A stretch of 64,000 nucleotides of DNA from Ophiodon elongatus (taxonomy: Eukaryota > Chordata > Actinopteri > Perciformes > Hexagrammidae). The position numbers were made by a program, and so were the translations under genes. Positions 26,482 through 38,458 of this stretch are shown here, in pieces. Position 1 is the first letter of the stretch, and the number at the start of each line of letters is the position of its first letter. The notes beneath the pieces are model-generated. The model was given only the letters and a program-made list of their open reading frames with translations. It was not told the origin of the DNA and searched no databases. The stretch covers positions 1,921,001 through 1,985,000 of the forward strand of contig JACSYO010001855.1 of assembly GCA_016806645.1 (NCBI GenBank), read 5' to 3'.

Positions 26482-26510
26482 GTGTGTGTGTGTGTGGGGG
26501 GGGGGGGGGG
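26482..26510. repeat. (GT)n followed by a 15-base poly(G) run
   Basis: Seven GT units run directly into G15 at 26496-26510. Long pure G runs are rare in this AT-rich sequence. Confidence 0.95.
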
Positions 26511-26872
26511 CTTTACAGCAAGCACCAGTTACCATGGCAACATGAGTCTTTGAAGTTTTTTGCCCCCCTCCCCCTTTTCTACAGCTGGATATAAGAACCA
26601 GATCTGCTCTGCTCTCGCCTCAGTTTTCATTCTACCCCCCCTCCCTCCGCTCACTCTTTCATTCCCTTTGCAACATCAAAAATTTCTCTTTGAAGACTTA
26701 AGCCGATTCCAAGTCAAACCCAATGCTATTTCTGGCTCTATTCAAGACTGGGGCTGTGGCTTTGTGCAGTACTGTGTTTGACATCTGTGTGTGAGTGAGA
26801 CCGAAAAAAATATGAATCAGTGTGAATGTGTATGAAAAATGTGTGTGGAAAACCGGAGGAGATAGGTATACG

Positions 26873-26889
26873 TATGTGTGCGCGCGTGC

Positions 26890-26933
<44 letters not shown>
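26873..26933. repeat. (TG)n microsatellite with CG head
   Basis: CGTATGTGTGCGCGCG then TGCG units, then about 20 pure TG units; intergenic. Confidence 0.95.
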
Positions 26934-26936
<3 letters not shown>

Positions 26937-27432
26937 TTGCGTGCATGTACAGACACAGACCTTTTAAAAAGAGATATCAAAAGAGAAGGAGGGGAGAGAG
27001 GAGATGAAAGGAGCAGAGGGGGGAGGACAGGAAGAGGGAGATGGGGGGAGGTGAAGAAAAGAAGTGAGGAGCACTGAAACATGCCATGTTGTGTCATCAG
27101 CGTTTCACACAGGTAAAGATAAAATATTAATCAGAATCTGCTCCTGCTTGTAACGTGGGCCGTGCGCTTTTTTGTGGATGAAATAAAAACAATTTACTTA
27201 CTTGCAGAATATCCACACACAGCTCGCACCTCACTCTACACCCACAGGTCTGTGATTTACAAAGTCTGGTGTCAATCCTACACATTTAAATAAGGCCCAG
27301 TTTTATTTTGAAAGTAATTTGATGTAGATAGTAAAAACAGTACTAATATGTACATCTGAAGCTTACAGTAACAAAGGATGAATTTGATAGAATAGCCCAC
27401 AAAAGAAGCCCATATAATGAATTTAGTGGTTT

Positions 27433-27740
27433 AAAGGAATGATTAAACATTTTAGGAAATGCACTTATAATTTTGCTGATGGACGATGTTTTTACGCTTC
27501 AAGTCCATTTTTGTCAATGTGGAATGGAAGCATAATCCGTAAAGAGAACTGAGTCAATTACTCAAATATCCCACTGTTTTGCTGACAGACAGACGGGCAG
27601 GAATTAATGACAGAACACTCCCACGCCGCTCACTTCTCGCTTCTAGTAGGGATCCCCAGTGAGCGTTAGATGAGAAGATCAATACCATTGTTATACATGT
27701 AGGCTAAAAATGAACCCACAGCCAGCAGAAATAAAATGTT
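27433..27740 (-). repeat. Diverged copy of the palindromic repeat, left-arm orientation
   Basis: Begins GTTTAAAGGAATGATTAAAC and ATTTTAGGAAATGCACTTAT, the reverse complement of the arm end. Near 27,660 it has GTTAGATGAGAAGATCAATA. The part between (27,560-27,640) is unrelated or heavily diverged. Confidence 0.45.
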
Positions 27741-28097
27741 ATATCCTGTTTGTTTAATTTCTCTACGAATTGTAAAATCCGTTTACTCTGACCCCATGCT
27801 GCAATGCATAACACAACACATCTGACAATCACACTGTACATTGTCAGATACAGTATATTCACATAATGGATATGTTGCAGAAGAAAGTTATCCTTAAGTA
27901 TTGGCAATAACTTACTGTTGGAGCCACAATGTATTTTTGTTGCATTGTTTTGTCTTTGAGGGAAACACGGGGTGAGTTGGCACATGTAGTTCCTACATTG
28001 GACACAGGGTGGCGCATTGACCGGAAAGGGCATATGAGTAAGTGCCGGGTAATGAGCCAGGTGTGTGTGTGGGAACGGAAGCAAACAGTTTTTGACC

Positions 28098-28163
28098 GTG
28101 GTTGCGCCAACGTGGTTGTGTCAACTTGGTTGCGCCAACTTGACTGTGTCAACTTGTCTGTGG
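28098..28163. repeat. 14-bp tandem minisatellite, about 4.7 units
   Basis: Units GTGGTTGCGCCAAC, GTGGTTGTGTCAAC, TTGGTTGCGCCAAC, TTGACTGTGTCAAC, then partial TTGTCTGTGG. Each full unit holds a near-palindromic GTTGNGNCAAC core. The region around it (27,960-28,290) is CpG-richer than its neighbours. Confidence 0.85.
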
Positions 28164-29254
28164 AGGTCGTCTCTTGTCATGTGTTGTGGGATTAGTGTGT
28201 TGAAGCGGAATAAATGGATCGAAAGAGACAGAGCCAGCCAGATTTGTTTGTGCCTAACGCGCGTCCGAACAAGTTCTACCGCTCGCCCCCCAGTGGCTTT
28301 TAAATATAAAATGGATATGGTAAAGTCACTACACTCCCTATTGTGGATTACAGTCATTCTTAAAGTAATTTAAAAGTTGAGTACTTATTGTTCTTTGCTA
28401 ACCCCTTGGTGAAGTTGTGTTGTGGTCTCATCGCATTTCTAAGTCTTTATTATTAACGAAACGTATCAGGAGGCAGGTTGTAAAAATGTAACTCCTTGTA
28501 TTTGACATTAATTAATTATGCGATATAGCTGGAGATGTTAGAAACATTGCTATTTGTAATAGTGAAATAAGGGTACTTTGTGTAAACATTTGAGAGCTCT
28601 ATCATTCAGGAGTCCATTGTGCAGCTATAGCTGCCGAGTCTCCCTTATATCTTACACAGCTTATTTTGAGTGCTCGCTTTTGTATGCATTGGAGGAGAGA
28701 TCCCGTTCATCCCAATGAAATTTGATCAGTGGTGCATTGTATTGTCAGGGTAAAACCTAATTCACTCTGAGTTATGTCATACTGTCTTATATTAAGCATA
28801 TCTCCCCAAGAGCTTGTCTCTCTCTGTCTCCCATTAAAACCAGCTCCCCAGCCGATGCTGTCAGAAGTGAAGTCGGGCAAGCCGTGCAATCCAGCCTTCA
28901 GCTTGACAGCCAATGTTGGCAAAGTCATAAAGTAAGACCATCAACTGTTAATTTCCAATAGACGGAGGCAGAAAGACACTCGCACAAGGTCCTGAATCTA
29001 CAGGCGAAACTTGTATATCCTAATCTGAACTTTATTCAGTATCTCTCTCTCTCTCTCTTGCCAGCTAACTGGTCTGCATTTACAAACGTGACCCTCTTGG
29101 GACTGGTTAAACTAAAATCACTTGGAGGAGGTCCAGGGGGAGGGGGTTATTAGGGTTTTACAGGGCCCCAAACCTCTGCCTTGTCACCGGTTCACCTGTT
29201 GATTTATAAGATCTCCTTCTTTCAAAGCATTTAAAAACAAATTGGCTTTCTTTG

Positions 29255-29370
29255 GGACTGGCTGTAGCTTCATAATGTACAGACGTAAGTGGTATCAATC
29301 TTCTCATCTAACTCTCGGCAAGAAACTGAACAGGCGTAGGCACATTTCCAAAAACTATTCCTTTAAACAA
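29255..29370 (+). repeat. Single-arm fragment of the palindromic repeat
   Basis: CTGGCTGTAGCTTCATAATG, GTGGTATCAATCTTCTCATC and TAACTCTCGGCAAGAAACTG match the terminal arm of the copies at 29,475 and 34,728. It ends AAAACTATTCCTTTAAAC. Confidence 0.55.
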
Positions 29371-29474
29371 TCAAATTCATTATTTGGGCTTTGATGCAGG
29401 CTCCTCAAGCTATTTTTTTTCTAATTTCATAAAGTGCATACTTCAGATACATATTAGCCTGTTGTCTGTACAGT

Positions 29475-29795
29475 AAATATGCAGCTACAGCCAGCAGTCG
29501 ATTAGTTTAGTTTAACAAAAAGACCAGAAGCAAGGGGAACCAGCTAGCCCGGCTCTCTCTAAATGTGAAAAGTCAGCCAACACATTAACCCCAAGAAAAA
29601 CACAACTTTTTATACGGATTAAACAAACAGGCGAGAGGTTTCTCCCGACTTCCAGTCTTTCTGCAAAGCACCGCTAACTATCGGCTGACTGCAGCTTCTC
29701 ATATTTACCCTACAGACACGTGACTTGTTGTGATCTTCTCATCTGACTCTTGGCAAGAGACCGAATAAGCATTTCCCAAAATGTCAAACTAACAC
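29475..29795. repeat. Second copy of the palindromic interspersed repeat
   Basis: Left arm CAGCTACAGCCAGCAGTCGA and GGGGAACCAGCTAGCCCGGC; right arm GACTTCCAGTCTTTCTGCAA, CATATTTACCCTACAGACAC and TCTTCTCATCTGACTCTTGG, ending CATTTCCCAAAATGTCAAAC. A right-arm-only fragment of the same family lies just upstream at 29,255-29,370, ending CTATTCCTTTAAA. Confidence 0.6.
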
Positions 29796-30741
29796 GGGAC
29801 AGTACAGCTGCAGTCTCTTTGAATACTGCAAAGACATCCATTCACACCTTTATCACCAGGAAACGGGAGAGCGATCATAATCACACATCTGATCTCAACA
29901 GTGATTCTGCACAGAGGAGTTGAAAGAGACCTTGATCCTAATGTGCACAACACACTCATCGCCTTTAATCCAAATCAGGACTTTTCCACAAAGGCTGTTT
30001 TGTTGAGACTGCAGTATTGCATCGGTCACAGTGTAAGAGGGATGATAAAAGCATTTCTCAGAGCACAGCACTGTATGGATGTCTCACTGCCAGCTACACA
30101 AAACAAAACCTCCCTCAAAGCATTCTTCAATTAATTTGCTAAAATGGATGACTTCTGTTGCCACAGAGTTACTGCAGAATTCCACCCTAAACAAGAATTC
30201 CCATGCAATATTTTCAATTTGGTAATCAAAACAAAGGCTGTTGTTGGAGTCCGGCTATGATATTTCATCATCATCACTGACTCGTTTCCCTCGTCTCAGA
30301 TAAGTTCACTTCATGTTCACAAACTTAAAGGCTCCCCAAGAGGATCATGAGACAGCTTTCGGGTGGATATTTCCTTTGATGGCACTGGTGGATTCCTCCA
30401 CCATGACAAGATCTATTATACTGTAAAATGTCATGCAGAGTTTAGACTGTCCACTATACAATTAAGTCTTTCTTTCATCACTGTCATAGTCCATATGTCA
30501 CACGTAGTCTCACTGGGTGGTCTCATCCCACTTGCATCATTTATTGCGCAAGACAAGCAGATTAACAAGGTCTTAATTTAAACAAAAGAGCTGAAAATGA
30601 AAAATAATTTGGTTTTCTGATGAAACCCACCCAGAGTAAAAAAAACAAAACAAAAAAACCTGCTTTTTCACTGCATGTTGTACATTGCTCAATGTCTCAA
30701 ATGTTTATGCTTTATTGTAATTGCAAATGCATTATGCAGAT

Positions 30742-31270
30742 TAGGGCAGCAAACAATTAATTATTTTGTGCTTATTGTTTTTTTCTTTTTGTCAAATTGC
30801 TTGATTGTTTAGTTTATAAAATCTCAGTAAATAGTGAAAAATACCCATTAAAATGTAAAGTTGCCAAAAACCAGGAGAGATTTAATTTACTTTGATATAT
30901 TTAATTTACTTTGAGATCAAACTGAGAAAAGCAGCAAAACGTCATATATGGAAGGTGGAAACAGAGAATGGTTGACATTTTTACTTGATAATTTTTTTCG
31001 AGCAATTTTCAAGTAAATAGGCACAGAGTACTTTACAAGGTAAAAAATAATGACCGGACATAAGCAGTATTTTTTTCACAGCTGCATGAGATAAAAGCAA
31101 TGACAGTAGAAATAAAACAAGGATTTAGAGTTATTGTGTTGGTTAAGAAAAGCCATTCTGTAACAGTGCTATTTCAGATGAGTTTTAAAACATTGGAATG
31201 ATAAATATATGATAATTCAATTATCAAAATCGTTGTCAATGAACTTTCTGTGGATTGAAGGATTAAGTGA
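30742..31270. repeat. Copy of the GCTGCAAC-TTGATTA repeat family, with internal insertion
   Basis: GCAGCAAACAATTAATTATT at the left and TTTATAAAATCTCAGTAAAT, AGTGAAAAATACCCATTAAA in the body, as in the family. Near 31,200-31,260 it has GATAATTCAATTATCAAAAT and CGTTGTCAATGAACTTTCTG. About 190 bp of unrelated sequence (31,010-31,195) appears to interrupt it. Confidence 0.4.
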
Positions 31271-34200
31271 ATTGATTATTGACTTTAAGCACTAGTGCAG
31301 ATACTCCTTATGTAGGCATGGATAAACAGGTGTCGCTCTTCTTAAGATTTAATCTTTTTAGTGTTTTCTGTTGCCTAACACTGGTTTACATTTTCAATTA
31401 ATTTAAGTAAATGAGAACACTAGTTGAAAGAAGAAAAAAAAACAGTCATTAAAACCAGGACACAATGTCAGAGAAACTTGTCCACACATGAACTTATGTG
31501 CCGGGAAGTAGAAAGTAATGTCTTTAATATCTAATCTGCAGATAATTGTTTAATTTTGTTTTGTCTCTATGAAGAATATGCTTTTGTTTTGTAAGTGAAG
31601 TGGGCCTGGAACTTTATGTATGTGATTAATTGACATTTCAGAGTGACCCAGAATCTCCAGGACCCAGGGACCCGACCGACCTCCCCCTGCTGCCTCAGGG
31701 CAGGAGGGGCCTCAGCATGAAGAGAGATCTTAGACTTTAAGGCTGAGTGGAACCAGACTCGAGGGTTTTGTTGGAAAGGAGTTGAAGTGGAGGGGGAAGT
31801 GAATAAAGAGCAACAGGCCTTGCCCTTGGAGCCCCACCACCGACACACGCAGATGGAAAGCATTAGACGTCCATTCCAGCACAAAGATGGATGGATTATT
31901 AGATAGAGAGTCTGTGTGTAGCGGCAAGAGAGGGGAGGAGAGAAGAGGAAGGAGTGCAGGGTAAGAGATTGAGAGGAGAGGAGAGGGGAGAGTGAACAGG
32001 GGGAGGAAGAAAAGGAGAAGGGTAAAGGAGCAGATTCACGTCAAACTAAAACCATGTTGCATATACACAATGATATTTTAGAGCTAATTGAATTAAGTTT
32101 AGGTGGATGCAAGGACAATACAGAATACCCACAAAGGAAACTGACATCTAATTTTTCTGAATTGTCAGTGAAGGAGGCAAAATCATTGCATGATTTAGTG
32201 GACACAAATTCAGCAAAGAGCAAATATTATTGTAATATATTTGTTTTTCACTGTCTGTGTTCAGCTTTTCAACACTATTTAGAACTTTTTCCAGCGTGGC
32301 ATTCCTCCATGGTGTCTTTTCTTAATAGACTACCTTTACTTTGGTGGGGGGAAATGGCATCAATAAAATTTGTATTTTTAGGACTCAAATCATCCTCAAG
32401 ATCATTGACTGAGACACAAGTGGAGGCACGTGTATAAGGGAAAGCCCGAATGAATGACGCAGAATATTTACAGCTCCAGTGCAACATTTTCATAAGGAAC
32501 AAATTTTCCCCAACACATCTGCTTGCATTGGAAATAATTATCAAACTAAATGGCAACTCCACCTCCTTTCTAATGCACTCTGGGCCCATTCATCAAACTG
32601 CACTAGGGAGGGGTTGACTCAATAAGAACTGCTGCATACATAATAATATAAACAGAAAATCAATATGAAAGGAGGGAAGGTCAAATATGGAGACTGATCC
32701 ATGAGCTCGTTGTTGACGTGATGTTTTGTCTCTGTGGTGCTGAAGCTGCTGTGTATCAGGGTGCATCATCTTAGGCCTAGTCGATGGGTGTCCCGGGCTG
32801 AACCTAAAATGGTATGTCAGTACTTTAACTAAACGTCTGCTTGGGTGGAGGCCATCTGGCCTGAAAATATGTGTGCACCCCCAGAACAGATTCAAGTTAT
32901 GAACATAGTTGATCCCTTCCAGGCCGCAGGAGCCATGTATTCAGCGATGAGTCTGCTGAACCTGTTGACCGCTGGCAGTGGTCCACTAATAAAAAAACTT
33001 TGTCTAGTTTGTCCAGACAGTTAAATGGTTCAATTGAATCCTACTTTAGCACTTTACAGTAAATTTTGGTTGCGTTTAATTATCAATTGATCAATTTTCT
33101 CTTATATGCCTCGGTCACGGACCATAGCATCTGGAATGCAGTGTGCGCTAATGTTTCTGATAATGCCGTGTACCACAACTTGGGTGAGTTGTTTCCTCTC
33201 TGCTCTACTTTTTTTGTCGCATTTTTCTGTCAGCTTACAGTCTTAATAATACTCCCATGTCCAAATTTATCTAGAGCCAATACCCAGTCTCTGTCTCATG
33301 GAGATTTATTATTGTTTCAAATCTGTTTTCCAGGTGTCATGTCGTAGGTCTGTGTTTTTGCCCACTTTTGGCTGTGCACCAAATGTCTGGGGGTCAAAGT
33401 CGGTTCAAGCTGAATCCAAAACTTTTGCCCTCTGTGGGAGTAAAGTCTAGCACTTATCTTTTTTTTTTTATCCCAACAGGTAGAAATCCCTTTAACAGCA
33501 CATGGAATAACTGGTGTAGTTTCAGAGAGTCTTTGGAAAGTTATGTCTTTTAGAGATAGCGGTCTATTTTAAATCTTCTCATGTTGAATTCTGATGAACT
33601 AAGTCGCCTGCAGAAGACATTGGCAGAGTGTCGGAGTTTAGAAAACTTCTCCAGCGCAAAAATCCAATCTTCTGTAACTATTTGTGATAGTTATATCTGT
33701 GGCATAAAAAAGGCAGTTCAAAGTAGATCACAAACCAGAGCTATATAAAGTAAACCTCCTTAAAAATACTTTGTAGTTAGGTTCAAATTGCAAGCTGGCC
33801 TCAGCTCATTGTTTAGCTGTCGGGCCCACAACTTTACTGATTTGTTTCACTCTCACCAGTTGTTTTGGGTGGCAGCAGGCAGCTGTTTTCAACAAAAAGC
33901 TCCAAAAACCATGTGTACACTATATGCGCAGCGCCTAACAGGAAATGGACCCAGTAAGCAACTAAATGTTGAACATAGTGGCGCATTTAAGTCATATAGT
34001 TCACTCAGGAGTTGAGACCAAAACGGAGCTAAAATTGAGTGAATACTGGACTCATGGCCAGAAGCATGACTCCAAATGAATGATAATATTGCTCCATAAC
34101 TGCTTATTATATTGCAGGTTTAAGTGATCAAAACATCTTGACTATAATTGTATATGTTTTTAGGAGATGATTTACCCTGATCTCTCTTTATCATTCAGGG

Positions 34201-34727
34201 CTGAACTGCACAGCAATATCCTCTTAATTGAAGGGACAGTGTAAATATATTTACTTAAAATAAAAATATGCACATTATTGAGAACATGCTGTTCCTTTTT
34301 TTTTTTATCTTGTGGAGAAATATACGTACACATCCTCCTTTGTGCACATGCACCATTTATAGGTAAGGTTCTTGCTGTGGGCTATGTATGTCTTAAATAC
34401 CAGAACTATTTATACATTACCTCTCTGTGCATCACACACACACGCAATGCACCATGTCTCAAGATATCTATCTCTTAACAACTAACAGAAGTTTGTGTGT
34501 TCACTGAATCTGGAGTGTAGCATTTAAAACACACACAATTTAACAATCCACGTGGCCTCTAAAGTCATTTAAATCTCAGTAAGTTCCACTACAGTTTTTA
34601 AGTTGGAAACAGATCTGTTAAGACAAAAAAATAATATTTTACTCAAAACATTAAGGTCAAGTTGGTGCCATTAGTATCAAAGTGGGGTGACATTGTTGAA
34701 CAAACTCCATCCCTATTTGTTTTTTTG

Positions 34728-35372
34728 CTGAGTCAGATGAAAAGATCAATACCACTCTCACATCCAGTGGTGGAAGTATTCAGATCCTTTACTTAGGCCC
34801 AAGTAAAATTACCAATATAACAATGTAAAAATACTCAATTACAAGTCCAGTGTTAAAATGGTACTTAAGTTGAAGTACAGAAGTATGCCTCTAACGCTGT
34901 ATCCAGTTCTCTTTATACATCCATGTTTGAGAGTACAAATATGCTGCATCAAGTTTGAAGTCTAAGACATCGAGAATGTGCCGTTGTGTAAGAAATAAAC
35001 GGTAGGTGGTAAAATAAAGAAATAAATGTACGCAATTACCTTCCACTACTGCGCTCATGTGTATGCTGTTGTAGCAAGAGCAAGCTGGCAGTTAGCTTAG
35101 CTTCAAAGAAGCAGGGGAAACAGCTAGCCTGGTTCCAGCACCTCTAAAAACATATCTTGTTTGTATATTCTGTACAGGAAATTTAATTTAAAAATGACTA
35201 AATTTGTATGAACTTTGGTAACAACCAGACTAGTGATGTCCCCCAGTTTCCAGTCTTTAAGCTAGGCTAAGATAACCTGCTGGCACTAGCTTTATACCTA
35301 ACCTACAGACATGGCAGTGATAGTAACGCTCCTCTTACACAACCCTAAAATGTTGAACTACTCCTTTAAATT
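34728..35372. repeat. Palindromic interspersed repeat (split by a MITE)
   Basis: Left arm fragments: AGATGAAAAGATCAATACCA, then (after the MITE) GTTAGCTTAGCTTCAAAGAA and CAGGGGAAACAGCTAGCCTG. The right arm is the diverged reverse complement: TTTCCAGTCTTTAAGCTAGG and CTAAGATAACCTGCTGG, ending AACTACTCCTTTAAA. The two arms facing each other make a long imperfect hairpin. The same family appears at about 27,433-27,740, 29,255-29,370 and 29,475-29,795. Confidence 0.6.
34765..35051 (+). mobile_element. Short non-autonomous DNA transposon (hAT-like MITE) with terminal inverted repeats
   Basis: A 287-bp element starting CAGTGGTGGAAGTA and ending TACCTTCCACTACTG, which are imperfect inverted complements. 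Interior phrases (CAGATCCTTTACTTA; ACAATGTAAAAATACTC) are those of a very common teleost repeat. Flanks CTCACATC (34757-34764) and CTCATGTG (35054-35061) look like a decayed 8-bp target duplication. It sits inside another repeat (34,728-35,372). No coding capacity; it depends on an autonomous relative. Confidence 0.7.
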
Positions 35373-36654
35373 TTGCCAGTGACATAGCAGCAGAACAATG
35401 CACATATTAAGATAACCAATCATGTGTGTGTGATAGTCCTTAGGTGGCCAATGTCTCTGTATGTAAAAAATGTCAAATGTAATTTGATTCCTGAGTTTTT
35501 TTTGACTGAACAAAAATGGTTTCTATTTACCAACATTTTGTTGAAATGAGATAATCATTTGCTTACCACATCAACACTCTTCTGACAACATTTTCATGTT
35601 AAGCTGAAGTGGCAAATTTTGTCACAGTACATTGGCCATTTTTTAGGAGGGGTCATGTGATCTGAGTCCTGTGATGCATGAATAGAGAGAAGGAATGTGG
35701 ATCCATCTTTCACTCTATTGTTCTCCTCCCTTCTTTCCAACTCTGCGGCATTCAAGTAGCCGACCGACAATGAAAAGGACTGTTGATGTTTAAAACAGCT
35801 GAATTTGTTCAACCTGAACAATGAGTTTCAGCTGTCAAAGACACAGCTAGCACCTGGCTTCAGTACTTCAGCAGATGATGTTACTGACAGGAAGTCAGGG
35901 ATTGAATATTATGTTTGCAGCTTTGTGCGATTGTTTTTTAGAAAATGCAAGGAGCAATGACTTTTGCTCTCGGGACATCAGGTCAAAATTTTGATTTTAA
36001 GTACTTTGGTTTATAACCAAATACTGTAATTCCCATCCATCTCAGCTGTACAGTACTTTGTGTTTAGTGCTAGGGCTGTAGACCAATGTGACCAATCCAA
36101 ATTTTGTATCCATTTATGGGAGACAGCCTTTGAATATAAAAAGCTTCTCAAACCATCCTGGATGTCAAAAGTCACTATTTCTCAATTTCATTTTTACAAG
36201 TTATTTGAAATCGTATAAATCAAACGATCTATGTTTCTCTGGAGAAAACTATTTGCATGAACCAGAAAGATGACTATATAGGCCAAATGACCTATCCCAG
36301 CTGTGTCAAGCCCCCCGGGGGAACTTAAACAAGGCAGTGATAGTTCACTTGACAGCGTTCAAAGGCTTCACTTCACTTCCTCTCTTCAGGGTCAGTATGT
36401 GGCAGCACGGACAGCAGAGGTCAAGCGCCTGTCAGCCCCTCAACAAAAACAGCTCATGTTCCCCAACAATCAGGGGCTTGTTGGAGGTTTCCAGTGCCGC
36501 CATGACAGAGTGAGAGGACAGTGAAACTGTATCCTGCTCGCTGCCTCTCCCTCCCCTCAGCATATATCTGTATCCCTTCCTCTCAGTCATCATATCGTCA
36601 GAGTGGAAGCCTTCAGTTAGCACAACCAGGAGTGCTCCATCATCCAGTTTTCTG

Positions 36655-36980
36655 CATTGTTACTGTCCTGTAGTATAATTCTGAGATACTTCTATGCCTC
36701 TTTATACTTCTACTCCACAACATTATTAAGACAGCTGCAATAAATCTGTCGCTTTTGAGTTTAAAAGTTTACTTAAAAAAGAGATGATGAAAATCGTATC
36801 ATATAATAGCTTCTACTACCCAAAAGTATATCTCGTAGTTAAAATAGCTCCACTATAAAAGGAATCACTGTGTGTAACATGATGCATTAGTAAAAATCTA
36901 ATGTCATATATAATAATAGATCGCTCACAGGGGCCATTATTCTGCAGAAAAAGTACTTTAACTTTGATACTTTAAAGCTA
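36655..36980 (-). mobile_element. Inverted copy of the CAGTGGTGGAAG MITE-like family
   Basis: Contains TTTATACTTCTACTCCACAA near the left end and GGGGCCATTATTCTGCAGAA, AAAGTACTTTAACTTTGATA and CTTTAAAG at the right end. These are the reverse complement of family phrases. Termini are eroded. Confidence 0.55.
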
Positions 36981-38069
36981 CTACAAGGAACTTTCAATTT
37001 ATGTTGATTTTGGTTGTCCATGTGGACAAAAGCTTTAGCGTTTCCAAACACCAGAATCCCTTTAGAAAACTTCACATTTACATTTTACTGGTCTAAGGAG
37101 GAGCCTGATGGTCTCGTTTACTTATGTAGGTCATATAGAGGTATCAGTATTAAATTGAGACTGTTTTATAACCAGTCAAAAGTTCCTCACATTACCTTGA
37201 AGTATATTTTGTCGATAATACATCTGTATTTTCCTTTAAGGATTTTAATAATACATAACTACTCAATGAAAACTTAATTGTGTTAAAATGTAGCTTTTCT
37301 TTTCATATATTAAAGCATTACTTTTCCTTGATAAATGACTGAAATTAATAATTCATTTTCAAAACTGTTGAATTACTAATCAATTAATGAATCATGTTTT
37401 CCTACATTCAGTCACGTATATTGCCTCTCAAATAGTTTCATGAAACCTGGTGACGCAAGTACTCTCATACTATTTCTAGCAACAAAAACACTATTTTGCA
37501 TGAATTGAGTGAAATCACCAGATTGCCTTTGATTGCACCTCAAGCCTGTGAATATTTCCCTTCCTTCAACTCTAATTACTCATGACCCTCCCAGTGAGCC
37601 CAGATGAAGCCAGATCCCACTCTCCCTCAACTCACTGTTTACAAGTTGGGTCCAGAAAGACCTCACAGTAAAGCCCCAATGATCCCTCTGCTTTATGCTG
37701 GACTGTTAAACCACGCATAATCCCTATCAGCCATTCAACACACTTTACCTGTAGCCATCTCCTTCCACCCTTTATTCATACTCTCTTAAAGCCAAAATGC
37801 ACACTTTGTTCTCTTCTTTGGCCTCTCCTTTACTTTCAAAGCCCATTACAGCCCATTACTCCCTGAACTCAAGAGGCTTAATGAGGCGCCTTTAAAAGAG
37901 AGCGCCCTCGGGGATCTACTGACTTGGGAGTGGTCGTCCTCAGTTACACGGTCTGGTCGCAGTATATTACCCCCTATTTTAGCATCGGGACAGGACACAC
38001 CCATCCCCACTACACTACACCTATCATTCAGAGTGGGAGACTGGTCTGTTTGTGTCCATTTAGAAGTCA

Positions 38070-38290
38070 AATATAACTAGAAGTATATTTACTCCACTTG
38101 TACAATTTTTAGGTACTTTTACTTGAGCTGAGTATTTTGCTACGGTATACTTATACTTTCTACATTTCAGAGGGAAATATTGTTACTTTTTACTCAATAA
38201 CCTTTATCTGACAGCGCGGCCTATAATTAAGAATTACTTTGCAGATTAAGATTTTACATATGAATATAAATGCATCAAATAAAATGCATT
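38070..38290 (-). mobile_element. Partial inverted copy of the CAGTGGTGGAAG MITE-like family
   Basis: GGTACTTTTACTTGAGCTGA, CTACATTTCAGAGGGAAATA and TACTTTGCAGATTAAGATTT occur in the order expected for the inverted family consensus. The copy is truncated on the right and lies only about 170 bp from the LINE remnant. Confidence 0.55.
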
Positions 38291-38458
38291 ACCATTGGTT
38301 CCCTATCATTTTGAATTGTGACTCCACATTAAAAAACACTAGACATCTAGGTTGGGATTTAGTATATGTTGCTGATAAAATATCAGTCATTTTAAATTTA
38401 CATGAAGGTCTTTTATACTAAATGACAAAAAAAGGAATCCTTAATTAGGTTAAATTAG

